Below are positions 35,732 through 42,831 of a DNA stretch of 64,000 nt, in pieces. The first letter of the stretch is position 1. Each line of letters opens with the position of its first letter. The DNA comes from Clostridium sp. CAG:609 (GTDB taxonomy: Bacteria; Bacillota_I; Bacilli_A; RF39; UBA660). The stretch is taken from NCBI GenBank assembly GCA_000438075.1, contig FR903546.1, forward strand, positions 62,001-126,000. Direction: 5' to 3'. The notes beneath the pieces were generated by a model. The model was not told the DNA's origin. It made no database searches and saw only the letters and a list, made by a program, of their open reading frames with translations. Made by a program: the position numbers and the translations under genes.

Positions 35732-35760
35732 TTGACAAAAAGTTAAGAATGTGGTATAAT
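35732..35760 (+). promoter_or_regulatory. Perfect sigma-A promoter, proximal of two
   Basis: TTGACA (35732-35737), exactly 17 bases, TATAAT (35755-35760), with TG two bases before the -10 box. The distal promoter lies 78 bases upstream. Confidence 0.85.
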
Positions 35761-35793
35761 TTAATTGTTCGAGTAATTAGGGGGTATGGAAAA

Positions 35794-36213
35794 ATGAAAG
35801 GATACGTTTTAGAATACGTCTGTGAAAATGAATTTAAAAAGTTAGAAAGAGCATTAAAGAAGTATAATATGTTAGCTTTTAAAAAGTTAAACTTCGATTA
35901 TTATCCATCTTTAAGAAATGGTAACTTTGTAGGTGAATTAGTATCAGTAAATAAAAAGAATGGTACTGAAACTTATGAATTAAAATTACCAAGTGATAAG
36001 ATGTTTGCTCAAATTCATGGTGAAGTTAAATTAGTATATACTGTTCATAAAAAAGATGAAGTAGTAGTACTTGAAACAATTACACCATCAGAAATACTTT
36101 TAGAAGGTCACAGATCAGAACTTACAACTTATAAAGGAATAATGATTTCAAAAGCAAACGCATCAAAAGACATGTTTAAAATTGATTTATTAAATATGTT
36201 ACAAGATAAATAA
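35794..36213 (+). CDS. Uncharacterised protein behind two consensus promoters, 139 aa
   Basis: Not recognised. A soluble mixed alpha/beta protein (MKGYVLEYVCENEFKKLER, then KLPSDKMFAQIHGEVKLVYTV and SEILLEGHRSEL), with no signal peptide. ATG 35794 was chosen after TAGGGGG. Two back-to-back perfect promoters, a single gene and a strong terminator suggest a highly expressed protein; the position just before the tRNA genes fits a growth-related role, but no function can be claimed. Confidence 0.6.
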   Translation: MKGYVLEYVCENEFKKLERALKKYNMLAFKKLNFDYYPSLRNGNFVGELVSVNKKNGTETYELKLPSDKMFAQIHGEVKLVYTVHKKDEVVVLETITPSEILLEGHRSELTTYKGIMISKANASKDMFKIDLLNMLQDK

Positions 36214-36226
36214 TATAATGTTTATG

Positions 36227-36258
36227 AAACTTAAGCGAAGGGGGTTGCTTAAGTTTTT
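36227..36258 (+). terminator. Terminator before the tRNA genes
   Basis: AAACTTAAGC (36227-36236) pairs with GCTTAAGTTT (36247-36256), followed by T residues. Confidence 0.85.
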
Positions 36259-36279
36259 TTAATATTTGAAGAAAAAGGG

Positions 36280-36308
36280 TTGCATATGAGGGAAATTTGT
36301 GGTAATAT
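36280..36308 (+). promoter_or_regulatory. Promoter of the tRNA pair
   Basis: TTGCAT (36280-36285), 17 bases, TAATAT (36303-36308), 13 bases before the first tRNA base. Confidence 0.65.
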
Positions 36309-36320
36309 TAATATTGTCAT

Positions 36321-36397
36321 GGACCTCTAGCTCAGTTGGTTAGAGCCCCCGGCTCATAACCGGGTTGTCGCAGGTTCGAGTCCTGCGAGGTCCACCA
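36321..36397 (+). tRNA. tRNA with CAT anticodon (Ile2 or elongator Met)
   Basis: 77 bases including an encoded CCA. The acceptor GGACCTC pairs with GAGGTCC and the anticodon loop is CTCATAA. CAT can be Met, or Ile when C34 is modified to lysidine; the GGACC acceptor and D-arm resemble the Bacillus/Mycoplasma Ile2 tRNA as I recall them, so I lean to Ile2. Confidence 0.92.
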
Positions 36398-36403
36398 TTA
36401 TAT

Positions 36404-36488
36404 GCAGGCGTGGCGGAACTGGTAGACGCGTTAGACTTAGGATCTAATGGAAAATTCCGTGGGGGTTCAAGTCCCTTCGCCTGCACCA
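36404..36488 (+). tRNA. tRNA-Leu (TAG anticodon)
   Basis: 85 bases with an encoded CCA and a long variable arm, a class II tRNA. The acceptor GCAGGCG pairs with CGCCTGC; the anticodon stem TTAGA/TCTAA encloses CTTAGGA, giving anticodon TAG (codons CUN). Six bases separate it from the previous tRNA. Confidence 0.95.
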
Positions 36489-36523
36489 ATTAGTTTATAA
36501 TGCAAATTGTTGCATATAATAAA

Positions 36524-36612
36524 AAATGGGAAATACTTAACTTGCTATGTTGAGTACTTGCCATAAATGTGATTGGTACTCAATCTAGTTTATGATTGAG
36601 TACTATTTTTTT
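36524..36612 (+). ncRNA. Candidate antisense RNA facing the small hydrophobic peptide gene
   Basis: TATAAT at 36515-36520 (weak -35) could start an RNA near 36527, or the tRNA transcript could run in. It would end at the hairpin TACTCAAT (36577-36584) / ATTGAGTA (36595-36602) followed by T residues. It is antisense to the 3' end and 3' UTR of the minus-strand peptide gene. No coding frame. Confidence 0.4.
36577..36612 (+). terminator. Hairpin terminator of the candidate antisense RNA
   Basis: An 8-bp stem, 10-base loop, then TACTATTTTTTT-type sequence. On the opposite strand the same hairpin immediately follows the stop codon of the small peptide. Confidence 0.65.
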
Positions 36613-36692
36613 ATAATTAAAATCATCAAGGATATAATTAATAAAATGATGATTATTATTAGAAATATAATTAATAAATCTTTTTTCTTCAT
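36603..36692 (-). CDS. 29-residue hydrophobic peptide, type I toxin-like
   Basis: Starts MKKKDLLIIFL, then an uninterrupted Ile/Leu-rich span and a closing KK, so it is a single membrane helix with lysines at both ends. A strong GGAAGGAGG site lies about 11 bases before the ATG. The promoter is near-perfect (TTGACT at 36791-36786, 17 bases, TATAAT at 36768-36763), giving a 5' UTR of about 64 bases. Size, composition, convergent RNA and long-range inverted repeats fit type I toxins such as Fst, TxpA or AapA. No homologue is recognised by sequence; it could also be an ordinary small membrane peptide. Confidence 0.6.
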   Translation of the reverse strand: MKKKDLLIIFLIIIIILLIISLMILIIKK

Positions 36693-36762
36693 AATCTATC
36701 AAGCCTCCTTCCTTTTTTAGAAGTTGGCAAGTACTCAACAGTTAAAATTTCCCATGAATATA

Positions 36763-36791
36763 ATTATACTATTCGTAAACATGCTAGTCAA
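36763..36791 (-). promoter_or_regulatory. Promoter of the small hydrophobic peptide
   Basis: On the minus strand TTGACT (36791-36786), 17 bases, TATAAT (36768-36763). The expected start, near 36756, coincides with the outer inverted repeat. Confidence 0.7.
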
Positions 36792-36841
36792 GCGAACAAT
36801 TTGTGAAATTTTAAATCAATCTAAAATAATAAAATTAGTGT

Positions 36842-36963
36842 TTGACAGTATGTAAAAGATATAATATATTATTAGTGTCATCAGCAATAAAAAGATGATT
36901 AATATAAGAAAAGTAATTAATAAAAATGAACAAGAAAGTCAATCGAAAATGGTTGATTTTTTT
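36842..36963 (+). ncRNA. Candidate short RNA or leader with promoter and terminator
   Basis: TTGACA (36842-36847), 17 bases, TATATT (36865-36870); then a hairpin TCAATC/GGTTGA (36939-36956) and seven T. This defines an RNA of about 85 bases, just upstream of the metalloprotease-like gene. A 28-codon frame from an ATG at about 36894 has no ribosome site. It could be an attenuator or an independent small RNA. Confidence 0.35.
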
Positions 36964-37001
36964 GTATGCTTGATATAGAATATAACCCGAGGTGAAAAGC
37001 T

Positions 37002-37838
37002 ATGAACCAAGGAATAAATGAAATATTAATTGAGTTTGTTAATACTATGATACAAACATTTCCAAAAGATGATTTAGTATTACTAAATAATAATTTAAAG
37101 AAACTAAATATTGTTACAAGAAGTTTTAAGTTATCTAATGTTTTAAAACATGAAAATACCGGAGCACAATGGATACCAGAAAAAAATAGAATTGAAATAT
37201 CTTTACAAAACTATAGAAACACTATTAACCATGAACTATTGCATGTTGCAAGTACATATATTAGTGATAATAATATGATTCATTGTGGTTTTTATAAATA
37301 TTTAAATGAACATAGTAACATCGGAGAATCAATTAATGAGGGATATACCCAATACCTAGCAGAAAAATACTTTACTAAGTATCCTATATTAAAAGCCTAT
37401 ACATATGAAAAACAAATAGCTTCTGCTATAGAATTAATAATTGGAAGAAAATTAATGCAAAAACTATATTTTAATGCAGATTTAAATGGATTAGTATTAT
37501 CTTTAGAGAACTTTGAATCAATCGATAATATATATACATTTTTAAATAAAATGGATTATGTAACAAAAACTAAAAAAGATAAAAGAATAATCAGCGTATT
37601 AAAAGAAATAAATTATTTTGTAACAAGCATGTATCTTAGAAAAGTTATGAAAGAAAATAAAGATATAGACATAAAAGATCTAATAAAAAGAATGCTTCCA
37701 TTAATAATGGTTCTTCCTAGTCAAATGACTATAGATAAAGTGGCATATAAAATAAATGATGATAATGAAGTATTTAGTATAATAAATAATGTCTATAATG
37801 AATTTCAAAACAAATCAACAAAAAATTTTAAAAAATGA
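37002..37838 (+). CDS. Putative zinc metalloprotease-like protein (HExxH)
   Basis: 278 aa, no signal peptide or membrane span. HELLH at residues 77-81 with a downstream GESINEGYTQYLAEKYF (Glu113 a possible third zinc ligand) is the gluzincin layout. The remainder is helical and unassigned. No known peptidase family is recognised, so activity is inferred from the motif alone. It starts after AGGTGAAAAG. It sits between RNA-like intergenic regions and has no coding neighbour within 400 bases downstream. Confidence 0.6.
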   Translation: MNQGINEILIEFVNTMIQTFPKDDLVLLNNNLKKLNIVTRSFKLSNVLKHENTGAQWIPEKNRIEISLQNYRNTINHELLHVASTYISDNNMIHCGFYKYLNEHSNIGESINEGYTQYLAEKYFTKYPILKAYTYEKQIASAIELIIGRKLMQKLYFNADLNGLVLSLENFESIDNIYTFLNKMDYVTKTKKDKRIISVLKEINYFVTSMYLRKVMKENKDIDIKDLIKRMLPLIMVLPSQMTIDKVAYKINDDNEVFSIINNVYNEFQNKSTKNFKK

Positions 37839-38104
37839 TAAAAAATTACAAAAAAAATCAATTTTCACAAAAACATCACATAAATATCACAATTGAATAG
37901 TAACATGTATATCGGAGGTTGAAAGAAGTATCAACACATGATGTTTATTAATCATTAACTCTTTTACAAACCTTTCTATAATATAAATTATAGTCTTATA
38001 GTTCCTACAATATTAAGTATTAAAGTTTTCTTTTAAATATGTAAACAATATAAACGGTGTTGGTATGGAGCCTCCATGATGGAATTTCTTCCATCTTTTT
38101 TTTG
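37839..38104 (+). ncRNA. Non-coding region with a candidate structured RNA (about 37914-38103)
   Basis: No gene is seen. GGAGG at 37914 with a following GTATCAACAC can pair with GTGTTGGTAT and CCTCC ending near 38074, enclosing about 120 unpaired, A/T-rich bases. A clean terminator follows at once. A long hairpin with an internal open region followed by a terminator is the outline of 6S-like RNAs, but no good promoter is visible and I cannot assign a family. Confidence 0.35.
38078..38103 (+). terminator. Terminator before ireB
   Basis: GATGGAA (38078-38084) pairs with TTCCATC (38089-38095), followed by eight T. A second hairpin ATGGAG/CTCCAT directly precedes it. Confidence 0.8.
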
Positions 38105-38127
38105 ACTAAATTTACCAAACGAATGTA

Positions 38128-38156
38128 TTGACACAATAACAAATGTATAGTATTAT
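38128..38156 (+). promoter_or_regulatory. Promoter of the ireB-greA run
   Basis: TTGACA (38128-38133), 17 bases, TATTAT (38151-38156). Confidence 0.75.
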
Positions 38157-38181
38157 AGATACATCGTTTAAAAAGAGTTTT

Positions 38182-38240
38182 ATGTATTAGAAACCTCGAT
38201 AATATTTACAATTTTAGAAATACATGATACAATATTATCG
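38182..38240 (+). promoter_or_regulatory. Interleaved inverted repeats in the ireB leader
   Basis: ATGTATT (38182-38188) is complementary to AATACAT (38219-38225), and CGATAATATT (38197-38206) to AATATTATCG (38231-38240). The pairs interleave, so they can form a pseudoknot or two alternative hairpins in the leader of about 105 bases. Confidence 0.4.
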
Positions 38241-38266
38241 GATTAAAATATGAAAGGGTGGTTACG

Positions 38267-38512
38267 ATGGATAACAAAACAACAATCTTCAATGTATTAG
38301 AGTTACGACAAGAATTAATTCTTATGACCCTAAATGAAGTAATCGAAGCATTAGAATTTAAAGGATACAATGCAACAAATCAAATAGTAGGTTATCTTTT
38401 ATCTGGGGATAGCAAATACATCACAACATTTGCCGATGCTAGAAAGAAAATTTGTGCATTTGATAGAAGTGAAGTCTTAAGAGCAATCATTAATGGGTAC
38501 TTAGGAAAATGA
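38267..38512 (+). CDS. ireB: IreB family regulatory phosphoprotein
   Basis: 81 aa (UPF0297/DUF965). Nearly the whole protein is the conserved family sequence (TIFNVLELRQELILMTLNEV; VGYLLSGDSKYITTFADAR). In Enterococcus, IreB is phosphorylated by the PASTA kinase IreK on N-terminal threonines (here Thr near TTIFN) and tunes cell-wall stress and cephalosporin resistance. ATG 38267 follows AAAGGGTGG. The gene opens a cluster conserved across Firmicutes and overlaps ruvX by four bases. Confidence 0.93.
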   Translation: MDNKTTIFNVLELRQELILMTLNEVIEALEFKGYNATNQIVGYLLSGDSKYITTFADARKKICAFDRSEVLRAIINGYLGK

Positions 38513-38934
38513 AAAGATATATAGGTTTAGATTTAGGGACAACTACATTAGGTGTTTCCATAACAGATAAAACAAATACACTAGTAAGTCCAGTTAAATT
38601 AATTAAATTTAAAAGGGAAAATTATGATTTTGCTTTAAATGAGTTAATCAAAATTGCAGAAGAAAAAAAGGTTAAAGACTTTGTTTTAGGTCTTCCAAAG
38701 AATATGGATAATTCTCTAGGTTTTGCAGCAAATCGAAGTCTTAATTTTAAAACAATGCTCGAAGAAAAAGGCTTCAATGTTTATCTTGAAGATGAAAGAT
38801 TAACCACCGTCGAAGCTCTAAATATTATGAAAAATAATGGAATGAAAAACATTAAAGAAAAAGAAAAAACTGATATCTTATCAGCGGTATTAATACTTGA
38901 AACATTTTTAAAGAGGGAAAAATATGAAAAATAA
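38509..38934 (+). CDS. ruvX: RuvX/YqgF Holliday-junction resolvase family nuclease
   Basis: 141 aa RNase H-fold protein. GLDLGTTTLGVSI holds the first catalytic Asp, FVLGLPKNMDNS the second block, and EDERLTTVEA carries further acidic residues. Family members act on pre-16S rRNA 5' ends and are also proposed Holliday-junction resolvases. It overlaps ireB (ATGA) and the DUF1292 gene by 11 bases. Confidence 0.93.
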   Translation: MKRYIGLDLGTTTLGVSITDKTNTLVSPVKLIKFKRENYDFALNELIKIAEEKKVKDFVLGLPKNMDNSLGFAANRSLNFKTMLEEKGFNVYLEDERLTTVEALNIMKNNGMKNIKEKEKTDILSAVLILETFLKREKYEK

Positions 38935-39187
38935 ATTAGTAATTGATAATAAAAAGAAAGACACATATAAACCATTATTAAAAATAAAAACAGATGATGA
39001 AGAGTATATCATCTATACTAAAAATGAACAAAATAAACTAGGGGATACCATTTGTTATGTATCAAGTTATAGTTTTAATGATGGAACTCAAAGACTTGAA
39101 ACAGTTGATGATGTTACCTTAGAAATGTTAGATAATATATTTATGCAAGTAGAAAATTTAGTGAATAAAAAGGAAAGTAGTGATTAA
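38924..39187 (+). CDS. DUF1292 family protein
   Basis: 87 aa acidic protein with the DUF1292 core: EEYIIYTKNEQNKLGDTICYVSSY then ETVDDVTLEMLDNI. The usual third gene of the ireB-ruvX-yrzB cluster; function unknown. It begins inside ruvX and is followed after one base by mltG. Confidence 0.85.
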   Translation: MKNKLVIDNKKKDTYKPLLKIKTDDEEYIIYTKNEQNKLGDTICYVSSYSFNDGTQRLETVDDVTLEMLDNIFMQVENLVNKKESSD

Positions 39188-39188
39188 G

Positions 39189-40247
39189 ATGAAAAAGAAA
39201 AGAAATAAAAAAATAATAATTATAATAAGTTCTGTTGTGGGGTCAATTCTTATTTTAGTGCTTCTATTTATGTTTTTATTGTCCCCTGCAGGTAAAAGTA
39301 ATAAAGCAATAAATTTTGAAGTTAAAAAGGGTGAAAAAACAGAAGTGATCGTAGGTAACTTAAAAAGTGCAGGATTAATACGTAGTAAGTATGCATCACT
39401 AATATATATGATTCTAACTAACAACAAAAACTTACAAGCAGGTTCTTATGAACTATCAAAAGATATGTCTGCAACAGATATTATTAAATCGATTAACAAT
39501 GGAAATATAAAAGAAGTTAAGAAACCTAGTGTTAAAATAACATTTAAAGAAGGTACAACTCTTAAAAACTACATAAAACAAATAAGTGAAAAAACAAATG
39601 TAGATTATGATGAAGCAATTAAAAAATTAAATGATGCATCTTTCTTAAAAGGCTTAATAGCTGATTATTGGTTCTTAACACCAGATATACTAAATACTGA
39701 TATATATTATCCACTTGAAGGATATTTATTCCCAAATAGTTATGAATTTTATAAAGAAACAACTATTGAAGAAGTAATAAAGAAAATATTAAATGAAACA
39801 AAGAAAAAATTAGATCCCCTAAAGGACAAAATTGAAAATGATAAACATAGTATTCATGAACTATTAACAATTGCATCAATTGCCGAAAAAGAAGCTAATT
39901 CATATGATGATAGAACTAAAGTAACTCAAGTAATTTACAAGAGATTAGACTTAAATATGGCACTTGGAATGGATGTTACAAGTTACTATGGAGTTCAAAA
40001 AGAAATGACAGAAACAATCACAAAACTTGACTTAAATGACAAAAACCCTTATAATACTAGAGTTACTTCGTTTATTGGGCTTCCTGTAGGTCCTATTTGT
40101 AATCCTAGTATTGATAGTATCAAAGCAAGCTTAAATCCAGCTGATACAGACTATGTTTACTTTGTAGCAGACGTAGCAACTGGTAATGTTTATTTTGCAA
40201 CTGATGAAAAGGGATTCAATGAACTTGTAACAAAATATATAAAGTAA
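39189..40247 (+). CDS. mltG: Endolytic murein transglycosylase
   Basis: 352 aa. A short cytosolic Lys-rich start, one transmembrane helix (about 10-32), a LysM-like region (GEKTEVIVGNLKSAGLIRSK), and the YceG domain. Catalytic Glu233 lies in IASIAEKEAN, and GLPVGPICNPSIDSIKA is the other family block. MltG cuts nascent glycan strands and sets their length. ATG 39189 was chosen for its distance from AAGGAAAG; an ATT-ATG alternative is three codons upstream. Confidence 0.94.
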   Translation: MKKKRNKKIIIIISSVVGSILILVLLFMFLLSPAGKSNKAINFEVKKGEKTEVIVGNLKSAGLIRSKYASLIYMILTNNKNLQAGSYELSKDMSATDIIKSINNGNIKEVKKPSVKITFKEGTTLKNYIKQISEKTNVDYDEAIKKLNDASFLKGLIADYWFLTPDILNTDIYYPLEGYLFPNSYEFYKETTIEEVIKKILNETKKKLDPLKDKIENDKHSIHELLTIASIAEKEANSYDDRTKVTQVIYKRLDLNMALGMDVTSYYGVQKEMTETITKLDLNDKNPYNTRVTSFIGLPVGPICNPSIDSIKASLNPADTDYVYFVADVATGNVYFATDEKGFNELVTKYIK

Positions 40248-40257
40248 GGTGAGAATT

Positions 40258-40851
40258 ATGAAAGAAAACATAATGGAAATGGAAAAATATGCAAGTGAAA
40301 ATAATGTTCCAATAATTGAAAAAGATTCAATAGCTTTTATTATGAAGTACATTAAGAAAAACAATATTAAAAATGTATTAGAAATTGGAAGTGCAATAGG
40401 TTATTCAACAATTTTAATGGCTTCATCCAATCAAGATACGATTGTTACCACAATTGAAAGAGATGAAACAAGATACATGGAATGCTTAAAAAACGTTAAA
40501 AAATGTGGAATGGAAAAAAAGATTAACGTTGTGTATCAAGATGCATTAGAATTAAATTTATCTGAAGATTTAAGATATGACTTAATATTTATTGATGCAG
40601 CAAAAGGGCAATATATTAAATTTTTTGAAAAATACAAAAATTTCTTAAATCCAAATGGAACAATAATCACTGATAATATTAATTTTCATGGTTATGTAGG
40701 GCAATCAAGCAAACTAGACAAAGGTAATTTAAAAAGTCTTGTGGAAAAAATCGAAAAATATATTGAATTTTTAAAGACTAATCCAGAGTTCGATACTAAA
40801 TTTTATGATATCGGAGATGGACTTTCTGTAAGTACTTGGAAAAATGAATAA
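40258..40851 (+). CDS. trmR: tRNA 5-hydroxyuridine methyltransferase (TrmR/YrrM-like O-methyltransferase)
   Basis: 197 aa class I SAM methyltransferase of the O-MT family. The SAM loop is VLEIGSAIGYSTILMA, the acidic loop TIERDETR, and the catalytic/metal region IFIDAAKGQY ... TDNINFHG. In Bacillus subtilis the gene in this position (yrrM, trmR) methylates 5-hydroxyuridine at tRNA position 34 to mo5U, and the next two genes supply the hydroxylation. Context therefore supports TrmR over a generic O-methyltransferase. It overlaps the next gene by eight bases. Confidence 0.8.
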   Translation: MKENIMEMEKYASENNVPIIEKDSIAFIMKYIKKNNIKNVLEIGSAIGYSTILMASSNQDTIVTTIERDETRYMECLKNVKKCGMEKKINVVYQDALELNLSEDLRYDLIFIDAAKGQYIKFFEKYKNFLNPNGTIITDNINFHGYVGQSSKLDKGNLKSLVEKIEKYIEFLKTNPEFDTKFYDIGDGLSVSTWKNE

Positions 40852-41605
40852 ACTAGTTACTGTAACAAACAAAGAAATATTAAGTAAATTAAAAAAAGAG
40901 GATGTAACAAAAGTTTATCCTCTTAGATTTTTTTCCGTAGGATATAATGAATATTTTGATATATCTGAGATTGATGATTTTTGCCTTATAAATAGAATAT
41001 TAACAGATGATGATTTAGATAAGTTAGATAATATCTTAAAAAATAGTAATATAAAAGGAATATTGTTTGATGACCTTGGAGTATTAGATATAATAAAAAA
41101 TTTAAATATAACCAAAATATTTATCGGAGACCACATCAATAATAATGTATCATCCATTAATTATTATCTAGATTATGTTGATAGCATTGTGGTATCTTCG
41201 GATATTACATATGATGAAATAAAGTATATTACAGAGCATGTTAAAAAAGATGTAGTTATTTATACATTTGGTCTAAAAGCTTTAATGTATTCAAGACGTA
41301 ATTTACTCGATAATTATGAAGAGTATTATAACTTAGAAAAAGATAATGAAATAAATACATCAATTAATGATAAATACTTTAAAGTAATTGAATCAAATTT
41401 TGGTACAAGGATTTATGCATATCCATTTTATTATGATGAAAGATTAAAAAAGTTAGATCATGTTTTATATAATTGGTATGATGTAAATACTTTAGATAAT
41501 GATAAAATAATTAGTGTTATAAACGATGATTTAAGTAATGTTCCAGTAAGCAATATTTTCTTAAATAAAAAAACTGTATTTAAGGTAGGTGATTTAGATG
41601 CCTGA
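40844..41605 (+). CDS. Divergent U32 peptidase-like protein (TrhP1/YrrN position)
   Basis: 253 aa. The barrel-like core is recognisable (SVGYNEYFDISEIDDF; KGILFDDLGVLDII; VVIYTFGLKALMYSRRNLLDNYEEYYNLE, where the LMYSR.NLL block is the U32 hallmark). The characteristic Cys residues of full U32 enzymes are absent. In Bacillus, YrrN (TrhP1) works with YrrO (TrhP2) to hydroxylate U34 of tRNA using prephenate. It overlaps both neighbours by eight bases, which implies tight co-translation. Assignment rests on the fold pattern and position. Confidence 0.65.
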   Translation: MNKLVTVTNKEILSKLKKEDVTKVYPLRFFSVGYNEYFDISEIDDFCLINRILTDDDLDKLDNILKNSNIKGILFDDLGVLDIIKNLNITKIFIGDHINNNVSSINYYLDYVDSIVVSSDITYDEIKYITEHVKKDVVIYTFGLKALMYSRRNLLDNYEEYYNLEKDNEINTSINDKYFKVIESNFGTRIYAYPFYYDERLKKLDHVLYNWYDVNTLDNDKIISVINDDLSNVPVSNIFLNKKTVFKVGDLDA

Positions 41606-42785
41606 GTTACTTGCACCCGCTGGGGATTTTGAAAAAATGAAGTATGCATTCCATTATGGTGCAGATGCAATTTATTGTGGTGGACAAAATTATTCTCTGA
41701 GAGCAAATGCTAAAAATTTTACTCTTGAAGAATTAAAAGAAGCAGTTACGTATGCTCACAACATAAATAAAAAAATATATGTAACAGTAAATATTGTCTT
41801 TCATGATGAAAATTTAGATGGTTTAAAAGAATATCTAATTTATTTAGATAAAATAAATATAGATGGAATTATTGCAAGTGATATAACAGTCATAAAATTA
41901 GTTCAAGAATTAAAACTTAAATTTAGTGTATGTTTATCAACTCAAGCAAGTCTTTTAAATAGTAGAGCAGTTAAGTTTTGGCAAAGTCTTGGAGTTACCA
42001 GAGTCGTTCCTGCTCGTGAAGCAACACGTGAAGACTTAAAAAGAATATCTAAAACTGGTATTGAAATTGAAACATTTATCCATGGGGCAATGTGTACATC
42101 AATTAGTGGTAAATGTATTTTATCAAATTATGTAACCAATAGAGATTCAAATCGTGGTGGTTGTGCTCAAATTTGTCGCTGGGAATTTACATCTCAAGAT
42201 AAACCAAATTTTACAATAATGCCAAAGGATTTAAACATGGTTCCCTTTATTAAAGAAGAAATGGGCATGGGTGTTAAATCGTTTAAAATTGAAGGAAGAA
42301 TGCGTTCGATATACTATATTGCAACAGTGATTTTATCATATAGAAAAATGATTGATGCCGCAAATAACAATACATTAACTAAAAGTGATGAAGAATATTA
42401 CTTAAAAGTTTTAAATCGCTGTGCTAATAGAGAATCAACACCACAATTTTTTGATAAATTGCCAGGTGTTAATGAAGAGTATTGGCAAGGTCGTACCGAA
42501 GTATCAAATCAAGATTTTCTAGGACTCGTTTTAGATTATGACGATGAAACAAATTATGCCACTATTGAAGTAAGAAATTATTTCAAAAAAGGCGATGAAG
42601 TTCAATTTATTGGTCCGAATATAGAAACATTTAATTATAAAATTAATAAAATATATAATGACCAAGATGAAATAATTGATGTATGTAGACATCCAAAAAG
42701 TATAATTAAAATAAAAGTTTCAAAAAAATTAAACAAATTTGACATGATGAGGGTAAAAGTATTTGACAAAATCACAAAATTATAG
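41598..42785 (+). CDS. trhP: U32 family tRNA U34 hydroxylation protein (TrhP2/YrrO-like)
   Basis: 395 aa. Full U32 enzyme with PELLAPAGDFEKMKYAFHYGADAIYCGG at the start and the Cys-rich centre (ETFIHGAMCTSISGKC, then RGGCAQICRW), whose cysteines hold an iron-sulfur cluster in the family, followed by the DLNMVPFIKE and SFKIEGRMRS blocks. TrhP proteins make 5-hydroxyuridine at the wobble position. It overlaps the preceding gene, and greA follows after 46 bases. Confidence 0.85.
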   Translation: MPELLAPAGDFEKMKYAFHYGADAIYCGGQNYSLRANAKNFTLEELKEAVTYAHNINKKIYVTVNIVFHDENLDGLKEYLIYLDKINIDGIIASDITVIKLVQELKLKFSVCLSTQASLLNSRAVKFWQSLGVTRVVPAREATREDLKRISKTGIEIETFIHGAMCTSISGKCILSNYVTNRDSNRGGCAQICRWEFTSQDKPNFTIMPKDLNMVPFIKEEMGMGVKSFKIEGRMRSIYYIATVILSYRKMIDAANNNTLTKSDEEYYLKVLNRCANRESTPQFFDKLPGVNEEYWQGRTEVSNQDFLGLVLDYDDETNYATIEVRNYFKKGDEVQFIGPNIETFNYKINKIYNDQDEIIDVCRHPKSIIKIKVSKKLNKFDMMRVKVFDKITKL

Positions 42786-42831
42786 TATGATTATGAACTG
42801 TAAATTGAAATAAAAAAGGAGATTGAAATTT

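Larger units (their letters stand above)
36526..36755. repeat. Inverted repeats bounding the small-peptide locus
   Basis: ATGGGAAAT (36526-36534) with ATTTCCCAT (36747-36755), and the 15-base GTTGAGTACTTGCCA (36549-36563) with its exact reverse complement at 36725-36739. In the minus-strand transcript these would let the 5' UTR pair with the 3' end and bury the region before the ribosome site. They could also be the ends of a MITE-like element. Confidence 0.7.

Noticed and set aside
36321..36397. Initiator tRNA-fMet
   Set aside because: The acceptor stem starts with a G-C pair and the anticodon stem lacks the run of three G-C pairs of initiators, so it is Ile2 or elongator Met.
36894..36980. 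A 28-codon frame within the candidate short RNA
   Set aside because: No ribosome site before its ATG, and the terminator lies inside the frame.
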